The notes: generated by a model from the sequence alone, not told the origin. Counted from the first letter of the stretch, positions 46,259 to 55,607 are shown. The stretch is DNA of 64,000 nt from Moritella marina ATCC 15381 (GCF_008931805.1 NZ_CP044399.1:1240001-1304000), one strand, 5' to 3'. Made by a program: numbers and translations.

Positions 46259-46261
46259 ATT

Positions 46262-46891
46262 ATGAATAAAGCAATTTTATTAGCGATCTTTCTTGCTGCA
46301 TCGTCAGTGACTCATGCACAATCTGTAACGATAGAAGATACAGTTGAGCAACAATTAACACCTGCTGAAGTAATACAAAAAGTAAAAGGTTTTTATCTGG
46401 GAGGAGCGATTGGTTCTACTGTGTTTGATAGTCTTGATTATGATACTCCGTATGCAGAAGAAGACGGTAATACACTAAAATTTATAATCGGCTATCAGTT
46501 TAATCGCGTATTTGCTTTGGAAGGTCAATAAACAACATACGCTGATATTAATGAAACTGTATCTGATTACTTTTGGTCTCCAACTGCCGCTTCACTTAGT
46601 GCAAATCTTGGTTATACTTTCCGAAATGGTTTACGTCCATTTGGCGTTATTGGTGTTTCTTCTATTGAATTAGGCCAGCCATACCTGACCAATTTAGAAG
46701 ATGATAGTGTCGGTTTTCGCTATGGTTTTGGCCTTGAATACGCTCCAGAAGGGCTTTATGGGCTTAGTGCTAGAGTCGGTTATGAGATAGATATTTTCGG
46801 CGTTGATCTAACAGACCCGACTTATAATTATACTGAGGTTAGATCATATACACTAAGTTCATTTTATGTATCAGCGTCTTATAAGTTCTAA
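46262..46891 (+). pseudogene. Outer-membrane beta-barrel protein gene interrupted by a stop codon
   Basis: Signal peptide MNKAILLAIFLAASSVTHAQ, then GFYLGGAIGSTVFDSLDY and IIGYQFNRVFALEGQ, then TAA at about 46529-46531. The same frame continues to 46891 with TTYADINETVSDYF, LSANLGYTFRNGLRPFGVIG and YEIDIFGVDLTDP and ends SSFYVSASYKF, the terminal Phe of OMP barrels. The whole would be 209 codons, OmpA/OmpW-type small barrel size. There is only one lesion, so decay is recent or it is a sequencing error. Confidence 0.85.
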
Positions 46892-46910
46892 TTCGTAAAT
46901 ACATTAAATC

Positions 46911-46941
46911 AAAACCAATCGTTACCACGGTTGGTTTTTTT
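46911..46941 (+). terminator. Terminator after the barrel gene
   Basis: AAACCAATCGT (46912-46922) pairs with ACGGTTGGTTT (46927-46937), with one G-T wobble, followed by a T-run. Confidence 0.8.
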
Positions 46942-47064
46942 ATATCCAGTCTTAGTCCCCAGATCCTTTAAATCATGGCTTTATCTAGTTTATCTGCAAT
47001 CTTGTAAGACTTCTGCTAAACTGCGCGGCATATCGTTTTTGTTGTTGTGTTTAGTAAGGTCATT

Positions 47065-48363
47065 ATGGGTTTTTCTGCTTTAAATCTTAATCAAAATTTA
47101 ATTAATACTGTTACCAAGTTAGGCTATGAAACGCCTACGCCAATTCAAGCTCAGGCTATTCCAGCAATTCTGGAAGGGCGTGATATCATGGGTGGTGCGC
47201 AAACGGGTACAGGTAAAACAGCTGCATTTGCATTGCCTATTATTCAGCAGCTAATGGCTCAACAGTTAACAGCTAACGCATCAGAAGAAACTGGCAAAAA
47301 GAAAATCCGTGCTTTGGTATTAACACCAACACGTGAGCTTTCACAGCAAGTGCACAAAAGCTTTGAAACATACAGCCAAGATAGCGGATTAACTGCTGCG
47401 CTTGCTTATGGTGGTGTGAGTATTAACCCACAAGTAAAAGCGCTAGCGCAAGGTGCTGACATTTTAGTGGCAACACCGGGTCGTTTACTTGATCTATTAG
47501 ATCGTGAAACGCTAACACTTGAGTTTGTTGAAAAGATCGTATTCGATGAAGCTGACCGTATGTTAGATATGGGCTTTATGGAAGAGATCCGCCGTATCTT
47601 AAAACACCTGCCGAAAAAACGTCAGACGATGCTATTCTCGGCAACATTTGATGATGCGATCTTTAAACTAAGCAAAAGCTTATTAAACGATCCATTATTA
47701 GTTGAAGTTGATACCCGTAATGCAGCGGCTGAACAAGTAGAGCAAATATTTTATGCTGTCGATACTGATCGTAAACGTGAACTCACGTCTTACCTGATTG
47801 GTTCACGTAACTGGCGTCAAGTGCTTATCTTTACTCGTACTAAGCAGGGCGCAGATAGCCTAGCAAAAGAAATGTGTAAAGATGGTATTAAGACAATCGC
47901 GGTACACGGTGATAAATCACAGGGCGCACGTGAACGTGGTCTGGAAGATTTTAAAACCGGTAAAGTACGCGCATTAGTAGCGACAGATGTTGCTGCTCGT
48001 GGCCTTGATATCGAACAGCTTAAGCATGTAATCAACTTTGAATTACCGTTTAAAGCAGAAGACTACATTCACCGTATCGGCCGTACAGGTCGTGCTGGTT
48101 TATCTGGTACTGCAACGTCTTTAGTTAGCATCGGTGAAAACTGGTTGTTAGAAGAAATTGAGACACTGCTTGATACACGTTTAGTGGCGCAATGGTTACC
48201 GGGTTATGAACCTGACCTGAGCAAGCCTGTTGATGATGGTCGTAATAGCGGCGGTCAAAGCAAAGGCAATGGCCGTAACGATGACAAACGTCGTGCTAAA
48301 AATCGCTCTTACGGTAAGAAAACCAATAACCGTGCGAAGAAAGATACAAAACCTGCTCGTTAG
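47065..48363 (+). CDS. DEAD-box RNA helicase, RhlE-type
   Basis: 432 residues from the ATG at 47065 (TAAGG 7 bases upstream; a GTG six codons earlier has none). ATP-dependent RNA unwinding in cytoplasm, for ribosome assembly or RNA decay. Motifs: Q motif (YETPTPIQAQAIP), I AQTGTGKT, Ia PTRELSQQ, II FDEADRMLDMGF, III SATF, VI HRIGRTGRAG. The C-terminal tail (about 380-432) is basic, rich in N, G, R and K, as in RhlE. Cold-adapted marine bacteria usually carry several of these. It is followed by a strong terminator. Confidence 0.93.
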   Translation: MGFSALNLNQNLINTVTKLGYETPTPIQAQAIPAILEGRDIMGGAQTGTGKTAAFALPIIQQLMAQQLTANASEETGKKKIRALVLTPTRELSQQVHKSFETYSQDSGLTAALAYGGVSINPQVKALAQGADILVATPGRLLDLLDRETLTLEFVEKIVFDEADRMLDMGFMEEIRRILKHLPKKRQTMLFSATFDDAIFKLSKSLLNDPLLVEVDTRNAAAEQVEQIFYAVDTDRKRELTSYLIGSRNWRQVLIFTRTKQGADSLAKEMCKDGIKTIAVHGDKSQGARERGLEDFKTGKVRALVATDVAARGLDIEQLKHVINFELPFKAEDYIHRIGRTGRAGLSGTATSLVSIGENWLLEEIETLLDTRLVAQWLPGYEPDLSKPVDDGRNSGGQSKGNGRNDDKRRAKNRSYGKKTNNRAKKDTKPAR

Positions 48364-48388
48364 TAAAAATCGCTAAATTAGTTATATG

Positions 48389-48424
48389 AATGGCTAAGGT
48401 TGAGAGACCTTAGCCATTTTTGTT
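48389..48424 (+). terminator. Terminator after the DEAD-box helicase
   Basis: AATGGCTAAGGT and ACCTTAGCCATT form a perfect 12-bp stem around TGAGAG, followed by a T-run. Confidence 0.92.
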
Positions 48425-48555
48425 TATCAGAACTCGCCAAAACTTGCCTCGCAGATAAAATACGATTAATTTAACTATATACTCAACACAGTACTTAATA
48501 CGGCTCTTCATATAGTGCTACAAATAGTACTTAAAGTTTTACGTTAGGAACAGTC

Positions 48556-49506
48556 ATGGATTCAGTTACACAAATTGTATTAGGTGGCGCTATCGGTGCA
48601 GCTATCGGCCACAAACAACTTGGCCGCAGTGCACTTATTATTGGTGGTGTGTTAGGTACGTTACCTGATTTAGATGTATTTATGCCTGCTGCAGATGCTG
48701 TTGCAAGCTTTACTGAACACCGTAGCTTCTCACATTCCTTGTTTGTGTTATTGCCTTTTGCGTTTATCTGCTTTGCGGTGCTTAAGTTTAGTCTCAGGCT
48801 TAAATTCAAAACCGATGTGATTTCCAATCAACGGCTATTTTGGCTGTGTTGTCTAACGCTAATCACGCACCCTTTGCTTGACGCGTTTACCAGTTATGGC
48901 ACGCAATTGTTCTGGCCGTTAGACGGGCCCCCGATTTCGATTGCTTCTATCTTTGTTATCGACCCTTTGTATACCATGCCGTTATTAGTCGGTTGTGTCT
49001 ATCTGTGGCGCAGTAAAAATAATGGTGAAAGTAAGAGAAAGGCGAGACGGGTTAATCATATTGGCTTGTTGCTCAGCAGTGGTTATTTGTTATTGAGTGT
49101 ATTAATACAAAACCAAATGCAGAATAAAGTCGATGCAGCGTTACAAGCACAAGGTATTCCTGCGTCTAAAGTATTCCTTTCTCCGCTGTATCCAAGCCTT
49201 AATTGGTGGATAGCTGTCGTTGTTGATGACGGTATTTATTATGATGTTACTCTGAACGTGTTAACGAATACATTAGATATATCGGCACAACAAAATCTGG
49301 GCTTTGGCGTGATAGATGTGACGACGCCAGCACTAACCTCGCTTGATTGGTTTACTAATGGCTTTATTCGTTTAGAAGAGGTTGAAGGGCAATTAGTTGC
49401 AACAGACCTGAGAATCAAAACCGGCCATGTTGGTTATGCTTTCAAGTTCGCCTTGGCAGAAAAAGAAACAGATGGTTGGAAAGAAATTCCGCCACTTAGA
49501 CTCTAA
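48556..49506 (+). CDS. YdjM/DUF457-family membrane-bound metal-dependent hydrolase
   Basis: 316 residues. Begins MDSVTQIVLGGAIGAAIGHKQLG; metal-ligand candidates are LPDLDVF (about 38-44), HRSFSHSLF (about 54-62) and HPLLDAFTSYG (about 101-111), the family's DxD and HxxxH/HxxxD sites. Four to five membrane helices lie in the first 190 residues, with a soluble C-terminal part. The substrate is not known for the family. It stands alone between a helicase and the cytochrome gene. Confidence 0.85.
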   Translation: MDSVTQIVLGGAIGAAIGHKQLGRSALIIGGVLGTLPDLDVFMPAADAVASFTEHRSFSHSLFVLLPFAFICFAVLKFSLRLKFKTDVISNQRLFWLCCLTLITHPLLDAFTSYGTQLFWPLDGPPISIASIFVIDPLYTMPLLVGCVYLWRSKNNGESKRKARRVNHIGLLLSSGYLLLSVLIQNQMQNKVDAALQAQGIPASKVFLSPLYPSLNWWIAVVVDDGIYYDVTLNVLTNTLDISAQQNLGFGVIDVTTPALTSLDWFTNGFIRLEEVEGQLVATDLRIKTGHVGYAFKFALAEKETDGWKEIPPLRL

Positions 49507-49591
49507 AACGTATTCATCTTCTATTCAGGTTATTTGGTTATACTCTCGTCATAAATTAAAGCCCAAATATAATAAAACATAGGGATAGAAG

Positions 49592-50547
49592 ATGAAAAAA
49601 CAACATTTATTACTTACCGCTAGTCTGTTATTGGCTACATCTGCGATGGCTGACAATACCATACCTAATGCACCCGCGTGGTCAACACCAGCTCGAGGAA
49701 GTACGACTTCAGAAGTTGTTGATGTCACTGTTAAACATCAAATCGAAGGCAGTGCGCTCAGCTACACTCAAACAGAAATTGACAACAAATTTAGTGCACC
49801 GGATTGGTTTCCTCTGCAGCACCAACCTATGCCTAATATTGTCCAGTTTGGCAAAAACCAAAAGTGTGGGCTTGTGCATCTTGTCATTTAGCCTCAGGAA
49901 CGGGGCATCCAGAATCATCAACATTAGCCGGTTTGTCTGCAAATTATATGACTGAGCAACTAAAGGCGTTTGCATCGGGAGAACGTGTTGATTATAGCGG
50001 CCACATGAATCGTATGGCAGCCTTGATGACAGAGGCGGAGATGGTTGAGGCATCAACATGGTTTGCAAGTCTACCTGCGCAGCAATTTATTACGGTGAAG
50101 GAAGTCGAGACTGTTGCGGGTACGTATGTTGATAATACCAGAATGCGTCAAATTGATACTACTAAGCCATCGCAAGAGCCAATTAATAATCGTATTATCG
50201 AAGTCCCCGTTGATAAAGAATTGGTACATAAGCGCGCACCAGTAAGTGAGTTTATTAGCTATGTGCCTGTGGGCAGTATTGAGCGTGGTAAAAACCTAGT
50301 TCAAACCGGAGGAGGAAAAACTATCCCTTGCATGAGTTGTCATGGTGCTGACTTATCCGGTTCAGACATTGGTCCGGCAATAGCGGGTAATTTCGGTATT
50401 TACACTGTGCGTCAATTGCACGGGTTCAAATCAAATACACGTAGCGGCGCGCAGTCAGTGATGATGCAGCCTGTTGTTGCCAATCTTTCTGATACCGATA
50501 TGGTGGATATTGCAGCCTATCTCAGTTCAGTTTCAATTAAGCTATAA
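49592..50547 (+). pseudogene. Di-haem cytochrome c split by a one-base frameshift
   Basis: Signal peptide MKKQHLLLTASLLLATSAMA starts at 49592; the frame ends at 49891 just before the first haem site. One base missing near 49853-49863 (GGCAAAAACCAAAAGTG) would restore FGKNPKVWACASCH and join the ORF that continues to 50547. The second haem site is CMSCH in GGGKTIPCMSCHGADLSGSDIGP, and MAALMTEAEM and MMQPVVANLSD provide axial-Met candidates. The whole resembles periplasmic c4-type tandem cytochromes of about 318 residues. As read, haem-less protein would result. Confidence 0.85.
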
Positions 50548-50748
50548 GATGACTCATTTTCTTATCGTGTATTCCTAATGAGCCTTATTAATCGATGAAT
50601 TAAATATAACGAAATGTGTGTTTGATTCATCTGTCATTCAGCTTGTTTGGGTATACTTCTTATCTATAGTAAACTAATTGTTAATAGTAACAGTTAGCCT
50701 GTTTGTAATAATAAAGTGCTCCTTCCTTTTAATATATGAAGTAGGTAT

Positions 50749-52206
50749 ATGCGAGACTCAGACAAAAAGTTTTCCAAATTAATGAATAAAGCATCCCGCA
50801 AAGCAACATCCCTTAAAGAAGATGGGCTGGCGAGTATTGCTAAGCTACAGAACCGTTATTTTTGTATCGGTATAACAGGCTTGAGTAAAAGTGGTAAATC
50901 GACCTTTATCACCAGTTTAATTAATCAATTAATGCATCATGAAAAAGCCAGCTTAGCAGGTTTTTCACCGGTATTGAGTGAGCGTCTGCTCGGCGTGAAA
51001 ATGCACCCGTTAGCAGATACCAATATTCCAGTATTCCCGTATGCAAAGAATTACCAGAGCCTGACACAAGCACCAGCCAAGTGGCCTGCGTCAACGACAG
51101 ACAGTAGTGGCTGTTTACTGGAATTGAGATTATCCCGTGCTGGACGACGCTTAAATCCATTAAAGGCAGAGCAGTTTTCTTTGTTCCTCGAAATTCGTGA
51201 TTATCCGGGTGAATGGTTACTCGATTTACCGTTACGTGAAATGAGTTTTGCGCGTTGGAGTGAACAGTGCCAAGGACAATACCAAGCATCGCCGCGACGT
51301 GAGTTAATGGGACCTTTATTTGACGAATTAAGTCAGTTAGATCCGTTATCGGCTGTAGACGAAAGTGTATTGAAATCGCTAAACGGCAAGTTTGTGCAGT
51401 TTTTACATGACTGTAAATATAAGCACAGTAGTTTAAGTTTGATCCAACCTGGGCGTTTCTTATTGCCTGGTTCGGTAGAAAATAGCGAACTGTTAAACTT
51501 TGTGCCGTTACTTGGTTGTCATAGATACAGTGAAGACGCGTTGAATGATGCCGCTGAAAACAGTTATTACAAGCACTGTCAGCGTAATTATCAAGGCTAT
51601 GTAAAAGAGTTAGTAGATCCTTTTTATAAGAATTTCTTTAGTCGTATAGATCGCCAGTTAGTGCTGGTGGATGTGGTGAATACCTTAAACGCTGGGCCTG
51701 AGTATCTTGATGATATGCGCCAGGCCTTAACCAGTATTACTGAAAGTTTTTCGTACGGTAGCCAAAATAGATTCGCGCAATTATTCAGACCTAAGATCGA
51801 CAAGGTGGTGTTTGCAGCGACTAAGATCGATCAGGTATTGAGTGAAGATCACGATGCCGTACGGCAATTATTGGGCGTGATTGTCAAACAAGCTTATAAA
51901 AGTGCGCAGCATGAAGGCGTGCAACCAATTTGTGAGGCCACGGCTGCAGTACGTTCTTCTAAAGAGATAAAACATCAAGGCGACCGTGGTATTGCTGGGT
52001 GTGGTGTGAATGGTAAACCGATTGGTTATATTCATCCAACCATACCCACGCGTATACCTGAAGGGCAGCAGTGGCAGCCATTTTTAGATTGGCAAATACC
52101 CTTGTTAAATCCGCCACAAGGGTTGTCGTTTAGTAACCAAGATGTATTACCACACATTCGCATTGATAGTATTTTAAATGAATTAGTAGGGGACAAATGC
52201 CTATGA
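50749..52206 (+). CDS. ycjX: YcjX-family P-loop GTPase-like protein
   Basis: 485 residues. Walker A is GLSKSGKSTF at about 44-53 and the family block FLEIRDYPGEWLLDLPLREMSF contains the DxPG switch region. Further marks are KVVFAATKIDQVLSEDHD (NKxD-like TKID) and a C-terminal FPTRIPEG-type region. YcjX and YcjF are envelope-stress genes of the Psp regulon in E. coli; biochemical role unresolved. It overlaps ycjF by 10 bases. Confidence 0.92.
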   Translation: MRDSDKKFSKLMNKASRKATSLKEDGLASIAKLQNRYFCIGITGLSKSGKSTFITSLINQLMHHEKASLAGFSPVLSERLLGVKMHPLADTNIPVFPYAKNYQSLTQAPAKWPASTTDSSGCLLELRLSRAGRRLNPLKAEQFSLFLEIRDYPGEWLLDLPLREMSFARWSEQCQGQYQASPRRELMGPLFDELSQLDPLSAVDESVLKSLNGKFVQFLHDCKYKHSSLSLIQPGRFLLPGSVENSELLNFVPLLGCHRYSEDALNDAAENSYYKHCQRNYQGYVKELVDPFYKNFFSRIDRQLVLVDVVNTLNAGPEYLDDMRQALTSITESFSYGSQNRFAQLFRPKIDKVVFAATKIDQVLSEDHDAVRQLLGVIVKQAYKSAQHEGVQPICEATAAVRSSKEIKHQGDRGIAGCGVNGKPIGYIHPTIPTRIPEGQQWQPFLDWQIPLLNPPQGLSFSNQDVLPHIRIDSILNELVGDKCL

Positions 52207-53252
52207 ACAAAAAAACAGTAGATAACGCGATACGTAGCCAAGGTAAAACCATCGATATGCAAGCCGATGATGGTGTTGCCACTGCGAGCCGTGAAGCGAA
52301 AATATTTATGCCCGATCTTGATAATGATTTGAGCCAAGTGCCTGCCTCGATTACTGCAGAGGATACAGTCGATGATACTTATCGTGGTTTAACACTTGAA
52401 GCGTTACCGATTAAAGGGTTGAAGTCATTTTTTATTGGCGTTGCAAGTATTTTGGGCGTGATGTCGTTATGGCAAATTTACAGTATTTTTCAAAGCGTGT
52501 TAGCGTTTCATTGGATCGCGGCAGCAGGCTTTGCTGGCTTAGTTATTATTGTTGCTATGTTGGCATTACGCAGCGTATTTAGCTTTATGGCTGATAAAGA
52601 AAATATGGCGGCGTTAGCGGGTATTCAAGATAAAGCTGAAGAACTTAAAACGACGAATGATGTTGGTCAAGCTAAGGCTTTAATGACCAAGTTATCGCAG
52701 TTTTACCAAGATAAACCACAGTCACCTTTGCTGGCTAAAAGCATTAAAACTATGCCGGACTACAGCAGTGATAAAGAAGCCATGGCGCATCTTGAGAATG
52801 TTTTTTTAGCACCATTAGATAAAGAAGCGTTACGCCGAGTATCAAAATACAGTGTGCAAACAGGTGTTGTTGTTGCTGCGAGCCCGTGGGCAGCCGTTGA
52901 TATGCTATTAGCCTTGTGGCGCAGCATGAAAATGATTGATGAAGTAGGGCAGGTATACGGTATGCGTCCTTCGTTGGCGAATCGTTACAAGTTATTGAAA
53001 AGCGTAATGCGTTATTTAGCCTTAATCGGTGTGAGTGAACTTGCCCTTGATGAGATGCTACAAGAATTTGGTACTACTAGCTTAGCGGGAATCTCTGGGG
53101 CACGTTTGAGCCAAGGTGTTGGTGCAGGTGTGTATACAGCGCGTATTGGTTTAGCGGCGGTAACAGCGTGTCGACCAATTGGTTTTTCGGCAGATAATAA
53201 ACCCAAACTGAAAGATTTTATAAAGCGTATTTTACAACGGATGAATGGTTAA
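52197..53252 (+). CDS. ycjF: YcjF-family DUF697 membrane protein
   Basis: 351 residues. Two membrane helices (about 78-98 and 105-128: FFIGVASILGVMSLWQIYSIF and WIAAAGFAGLVIIVAMLALRSVF) follow a polar N-terminus. The C-terminal DUF697 region runs from about 210 (YSVQTGVVVAASPWAAVDMLLALWRSMKMIDEVGQVYG). It is coupled to ycjX by overlapping ends, as in E. coli. Start is either the first ATG or the one two codons later. Confidence 0.92.
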   Translation: MPMNKKTVDNAIRSQGKTIDMQADDGVATASREAKIFMPDLDNDLSQVPASITAEDTVDDTYRGLTLEALPIKGLKSFFIGVASILGVMSLWQIYSIFQSVLAFHWIAAAGFAGLVIIVAMLALRSVFSFMADKENMAALAGIQDKAEELKTTNDVGQAKALMTKLSQFYQDKPQSPLLAKSIKTMPDYSSDKEAMAHLENVFLAPLDKEALRRVSKYSVQTGVVVAASPWAAVDMLLALWRSMKMIDEVGQVYGMRPSLANRYKLLKSVMRYLALIGVSELALDEMLQEFGTTSLAGISGARLSQGVGAGVYTARIGLAAVTACRPIGFSADNKPKLKDFIKRILQRMNG

Positions 53253-53323
53253 GTCGTTATTAACCAAGACTGGTAGTACTGGTAACGGTTAATTTCCTTA
53301 TTTTCGTTTGAAATAGTCTATCA

Positions 53324-53467
53324 TTGAAGCTTATAGCGTTAATTATATTATTGTTTTACCTATGTTTAATAGCAGGTTTAATAGTAAGCTTAATGTCAGG
53401 TTTAATGATAGGCTATCACTCATTACAAGAAGTCTTACATGAAGTAAGAACGTTTCTGAACGGTTAA
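53324..53467 (+). CDS. Candidate 47-residue single-helix membrane protein
   Basis: TTG at 53324 opens a frame beginning MKLIALIILLFYLCLIAGLI, continuing as a long hydrophobic helix and ending YHSLQEVLHEVRTFLNG. It ends 11 bases before the DUF3302 start, its stop overlapping that gene's ribosome site (TTAAAGGAG), a normal operon join. The start is weak and the DNA has a repeating GTTTAAT pattern, which could produce hydrophobic codons by chance. Confidence 0.4.
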   Translation: MKLIALIILLFYLCLIAGLIVSLMSGLMIGYHSLQEVLHEVRTFLNG

Positions 53468-53478
53468 AGGAGTTAATT

Positions 53479-53805
53479 ATGTTGGAATACGTTGCACTAG
53501 GAATACTGGTGTTTGTTGCTATTGTGCTGTTTTATGGTGTTATCGTTATACATGATATTCCCTATGAAATTGCAGTTCACCGAAATCATCCTCATCAAGA
53601 TGCTATTCATGTTGCAGGCTGGGTAAGTCTATTCACCTTGCATGTACTCTGGCCATTCCTATGGATTTGGGCAACTTTATACCGCACCGACCGTGGTTGG
53701 GGATTCTCTGATGGGCATTCAAGTAAAGACCATATCGAAAAGTTAGAATTAGAACTAACTGAAGTTAAACAACGTCTTAATACGTTAGAAGGAGGCAGTG
53801 AATAA
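53479..53805 (+). CDS. DUF3302 membrane protein (YibI-like)
   Basis: 108 residues. N-terminal helix (YVALGILVFVAIVLFYGVIVIHDIPYEIA), second helix (HVAGWVSLFTLHVLWPFLWIWATLY), then a coiled coil (KLELELTEVKQRLNTLEGG). In E. coli the family member YibI is paired with the HlyD-like YibH; here the same pair is joined by TAATG. Inner membrane; function unknown. Confidence 0.87.
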   Translation: MLEYVALGILVFVAIVLFYGVIVIHDIPYEIAVHRNHPHQDAIHVAGWVSLFTLHVLWPFLWIWATLYRTDRGWGFSDGHSSKDHIEKLELELTEVKQRLNTLEGGSE

Positions 53806-54764
53806 TGGATTTATTACTCATATTAACGTATACCGCTTTTTGTATCGCTATCTTTAAAATATTTAAGATCCCACTGAATAAATGGAGTGTCCCAACGGCT
53901 GTGCTTGGTGGCATTATCTTGATTGGTGGTCTGGTATTTACCATGAACTACAATCATCCGTTTTCAGAAATTAGCCGTGAATACTATGTAACAACCCCGA
54001 TTGTGCCAGCGGTTAATGGTAATGTCATTGAAGTGCCGGTTGAAGCAAATCAATTGTTAATGAAAGGTGATGTGCTTTTCAAGTTAGACCCAAAACCATT
54101 CCAAGATAAGCTTGATTCAATTGAAGCGAACCTCGTTGTGGCAACGTCAGACTTTAAACGTGCGAAAGAGCTGTACCGTAAAGGTATTGGTAAACAACGT
54201 GATGTAGATCTTACCCGTGGACAAGTTGATGATTTAACAGCTAAACGCGAATTAGCACTATTCGATCTAGATAGTACAACTGTGCGAGCACCTACCGATG
54301 GTTATGTAGTGCAACAAGCATTACGCCCAGGCATGCGTGCTGTGAGCTTACCGCTGCGACCTGTGATGGTATTTAAGCATAAAGGGGATAAAATGCTTGT
54401 TGGTTGGTATCGTCAAAACAGTATGCTGCGTCTTGAAAAAGGCTCTAAAGCAGAAGTGATCTTTGATGGTCTACCAGGTAAAGTATTTAGCGCGAAGGTT
54501 GTTGGCGCTATTCCGGCTATTCCAGAAGGCCAAATTCAAGCATCGGGCACGTTAATTTCTGTGCAAACGGCACGTTTCCCTGGTCGTATTCCAGTGTTAT
54601 TTGAAATTGATGATCCGCGTTTTGCACAATACAGCGATGTAATGATGGGTGGCGCGTATGGTCAAACGGCTATTTACTCTACGCATTTTGAGCATGTGGC
54701 TATTATGCGCAAAGTCTTGTTACGTATGGCGTCGTGGATGAACTACTTCTTCCCATTCCACTAA
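53805..54764 (+). CDS. HlyD-family membrane fusion (adaptor) protein, YibH-like
   Basis: 319 residues. Two N-terminal helices (LLLILTYTAFCIAIFKIF; VPTAVLGGIILIGGLVFTM), then lipoyl half (IVPAVNGNVIEVPVEANQLLMKGDVLFKLDPKPF), helical hairpin (about 100-155) and second half (TVRAPTDGYVVQQALRPGMRA). Such proteins bridge inner-membrane exporters and the outer membrane. No ABC or RND pump is adjacent, only the DUF3302 partner; start overlaps its stop by one base. Confidence 0.88.
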   Translation: MDLLLILTYTAFCIAIFKIFKIPLNKWSVPTAVLGGIILIGGLVFTMNYNHPFSEISREYYVTTPIVPAVNGNVIEVPVEANQLLMKGDVLFKLDPKPFQDKLDSIEANLVVATSDFKRAKELYRKGIGKQRDVDLTRGQVDDLTAKRELALFDLDSTTVRAPTDGYVVQQALRPGMRAVSLPLRPVMVFKHKGDKMLVGWYRQNSMLRLEKGSKAEVIFDGLPGKVFSAKVVGAIPAIPEGQIQASGTLISVQTARFPGRIPVLFEIDDPRFAQYSDVMMGGAYGQTAIYSTHFEHVAIMRKVLLRMASWMNYFFPFH

Positions 54765-54813
54765 TACTGCTTTAATGCATGTTTCGTTAACGGTTTAGTT
54801 AAAGATGTTATTC

Positions 54814-54848
54814 AAAGGGGTTGTAGCTTAGGCTATAACCCCTTTTTA
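54814..54848 (+). terminator. Terminator after the HlyD-family gene
   Basis: AAAGGGGTTGTAGC (54814-54827) and GCTATAACCCCTTT form a 14-bp stem with one mismatch around TTAG, ending in a T-run. Confidence 0.9.
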
Positions 54849-54948
54849 TATTAAAGCTATTTCTTTATGGGTACAATGAAGTCTTTTTCACGATTATCGA
54901 TCGATATCGAAAGGAATCACACATCACAATATCACTGGGAATTTCAAC

Positions 54949-55194
54949 ATGAGTAACACTAATTCAAATGAGAACAACTGTAATCAATGCCATGAGCCAC
55001 TTGCTTGGAAAGCAGGGCTGTATCATTGCGTTAGCTGCAATCAGGATTACAAAAAGATAAGCTTTTGCCCTGACTGTAATGCAGAGCTTGAAAAGCTACA
55101 GGCGTGTGGTGCGACCAATTACTTTTGTAATACCTGCCATTCACTCAAATCTAAAAGTCGTGTTAGCCATCAATTTAAGTCATGTACATCTTAA
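54949..55194 (+). CDS. YfgJ-type zinc-ribbon protein
   Basis: 81 residues with two four-cysteine sites: CNQCHEPLAW...YHCVSCNQDY and FCPDCNAELEKLQACGATNYFCNTCHSLKSKSR. This is the Zn-ribbon family to which E. coli YfgJ belongs. Soluble and small; function not known. It sits just before the first 21-bp repeat flanking the iron locus. Confidence 0.85.
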   Translation: MSNTNSNENNCNQCHEPLAWKAGLYHCVSCNQDYKKISFCPDCNAELEKLQACGATNYFCNTCHSLKSKSRVSHQFKSCTS

Positions 55195-55268
55195 TATCAG
55201 ATATATTGAGGTGAGGGGCATCAGATGGAAAGTGCTTTCTATACAGACTAAAATGTAACTGTTATGGT

Positions 55269-55289
55269 TTGAGTTATTTATCATCAAGA
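55269..55289. repeat. Left copy of a 21-bp direct repeat flanking the iron locus
   Basis: TTGAGTTATTTATCATCAAG plus A, identical to 62148-62168. Similarity continues three or four bases beyond. It has weak dyad symmetry (TTGA...TCAA). Confidence 0.85.
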
Positions 55290-55566
55290 CAAAGCAACTT
55301 ACGGGTATATCCATCGATTTACCATACACTTTATGGTGTGAATTTATTAACTTGGTCTATTAATTAATATCAATATAATCAATTATATAGTTAGCCTTAA
55401 CTGTATATTAGACCGTACGTACGGCTCTGTCAGGGGGCAGTAAGCCACTCCTCACTCGGTATGTCTATCAGTAAAGTAATATTTTGACTTGTTATATTAA
55501 GTGTTGCCGCTTTCATGGCATCTCTTCCTTTCTCGTTATTTATTTCCACATTTATTCCACATGTTT

Positions 55567-55607
55567 ATTATGATAATGATTATCGAAGTGATAATCATTA
55601 TCATAAT
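55567..55607. promoter_or_regulatory. Large Fur-type palindrome (iron control of the uptake locus)
   Basis: Arms of 18 bases (ATTATGATAATGATTATC and its exact reverse complement) surround the 5-base spacer GAAGT. Each contains the Fur hexamer arrangement GATAAT...ATTATC. It ends 22 bases before the receptor ATG, so iron-loaded Fur should block both promoter and start. Confidence 0.92.

Noticed and set aside
49853-49890. Programmed -1 frameshift in the cytochrome gene
   Set aside because: The local sequence C-AAA-AAC is not a classical slippery heptamer and no clear downstream structure was seen; an indel is simpler.
55413-55424. CCGTACGTACGG palindrome as a regulator site
   Set aside because: A single short copy with no regulator gene nearby; could be chance, so only recorded within the control region.
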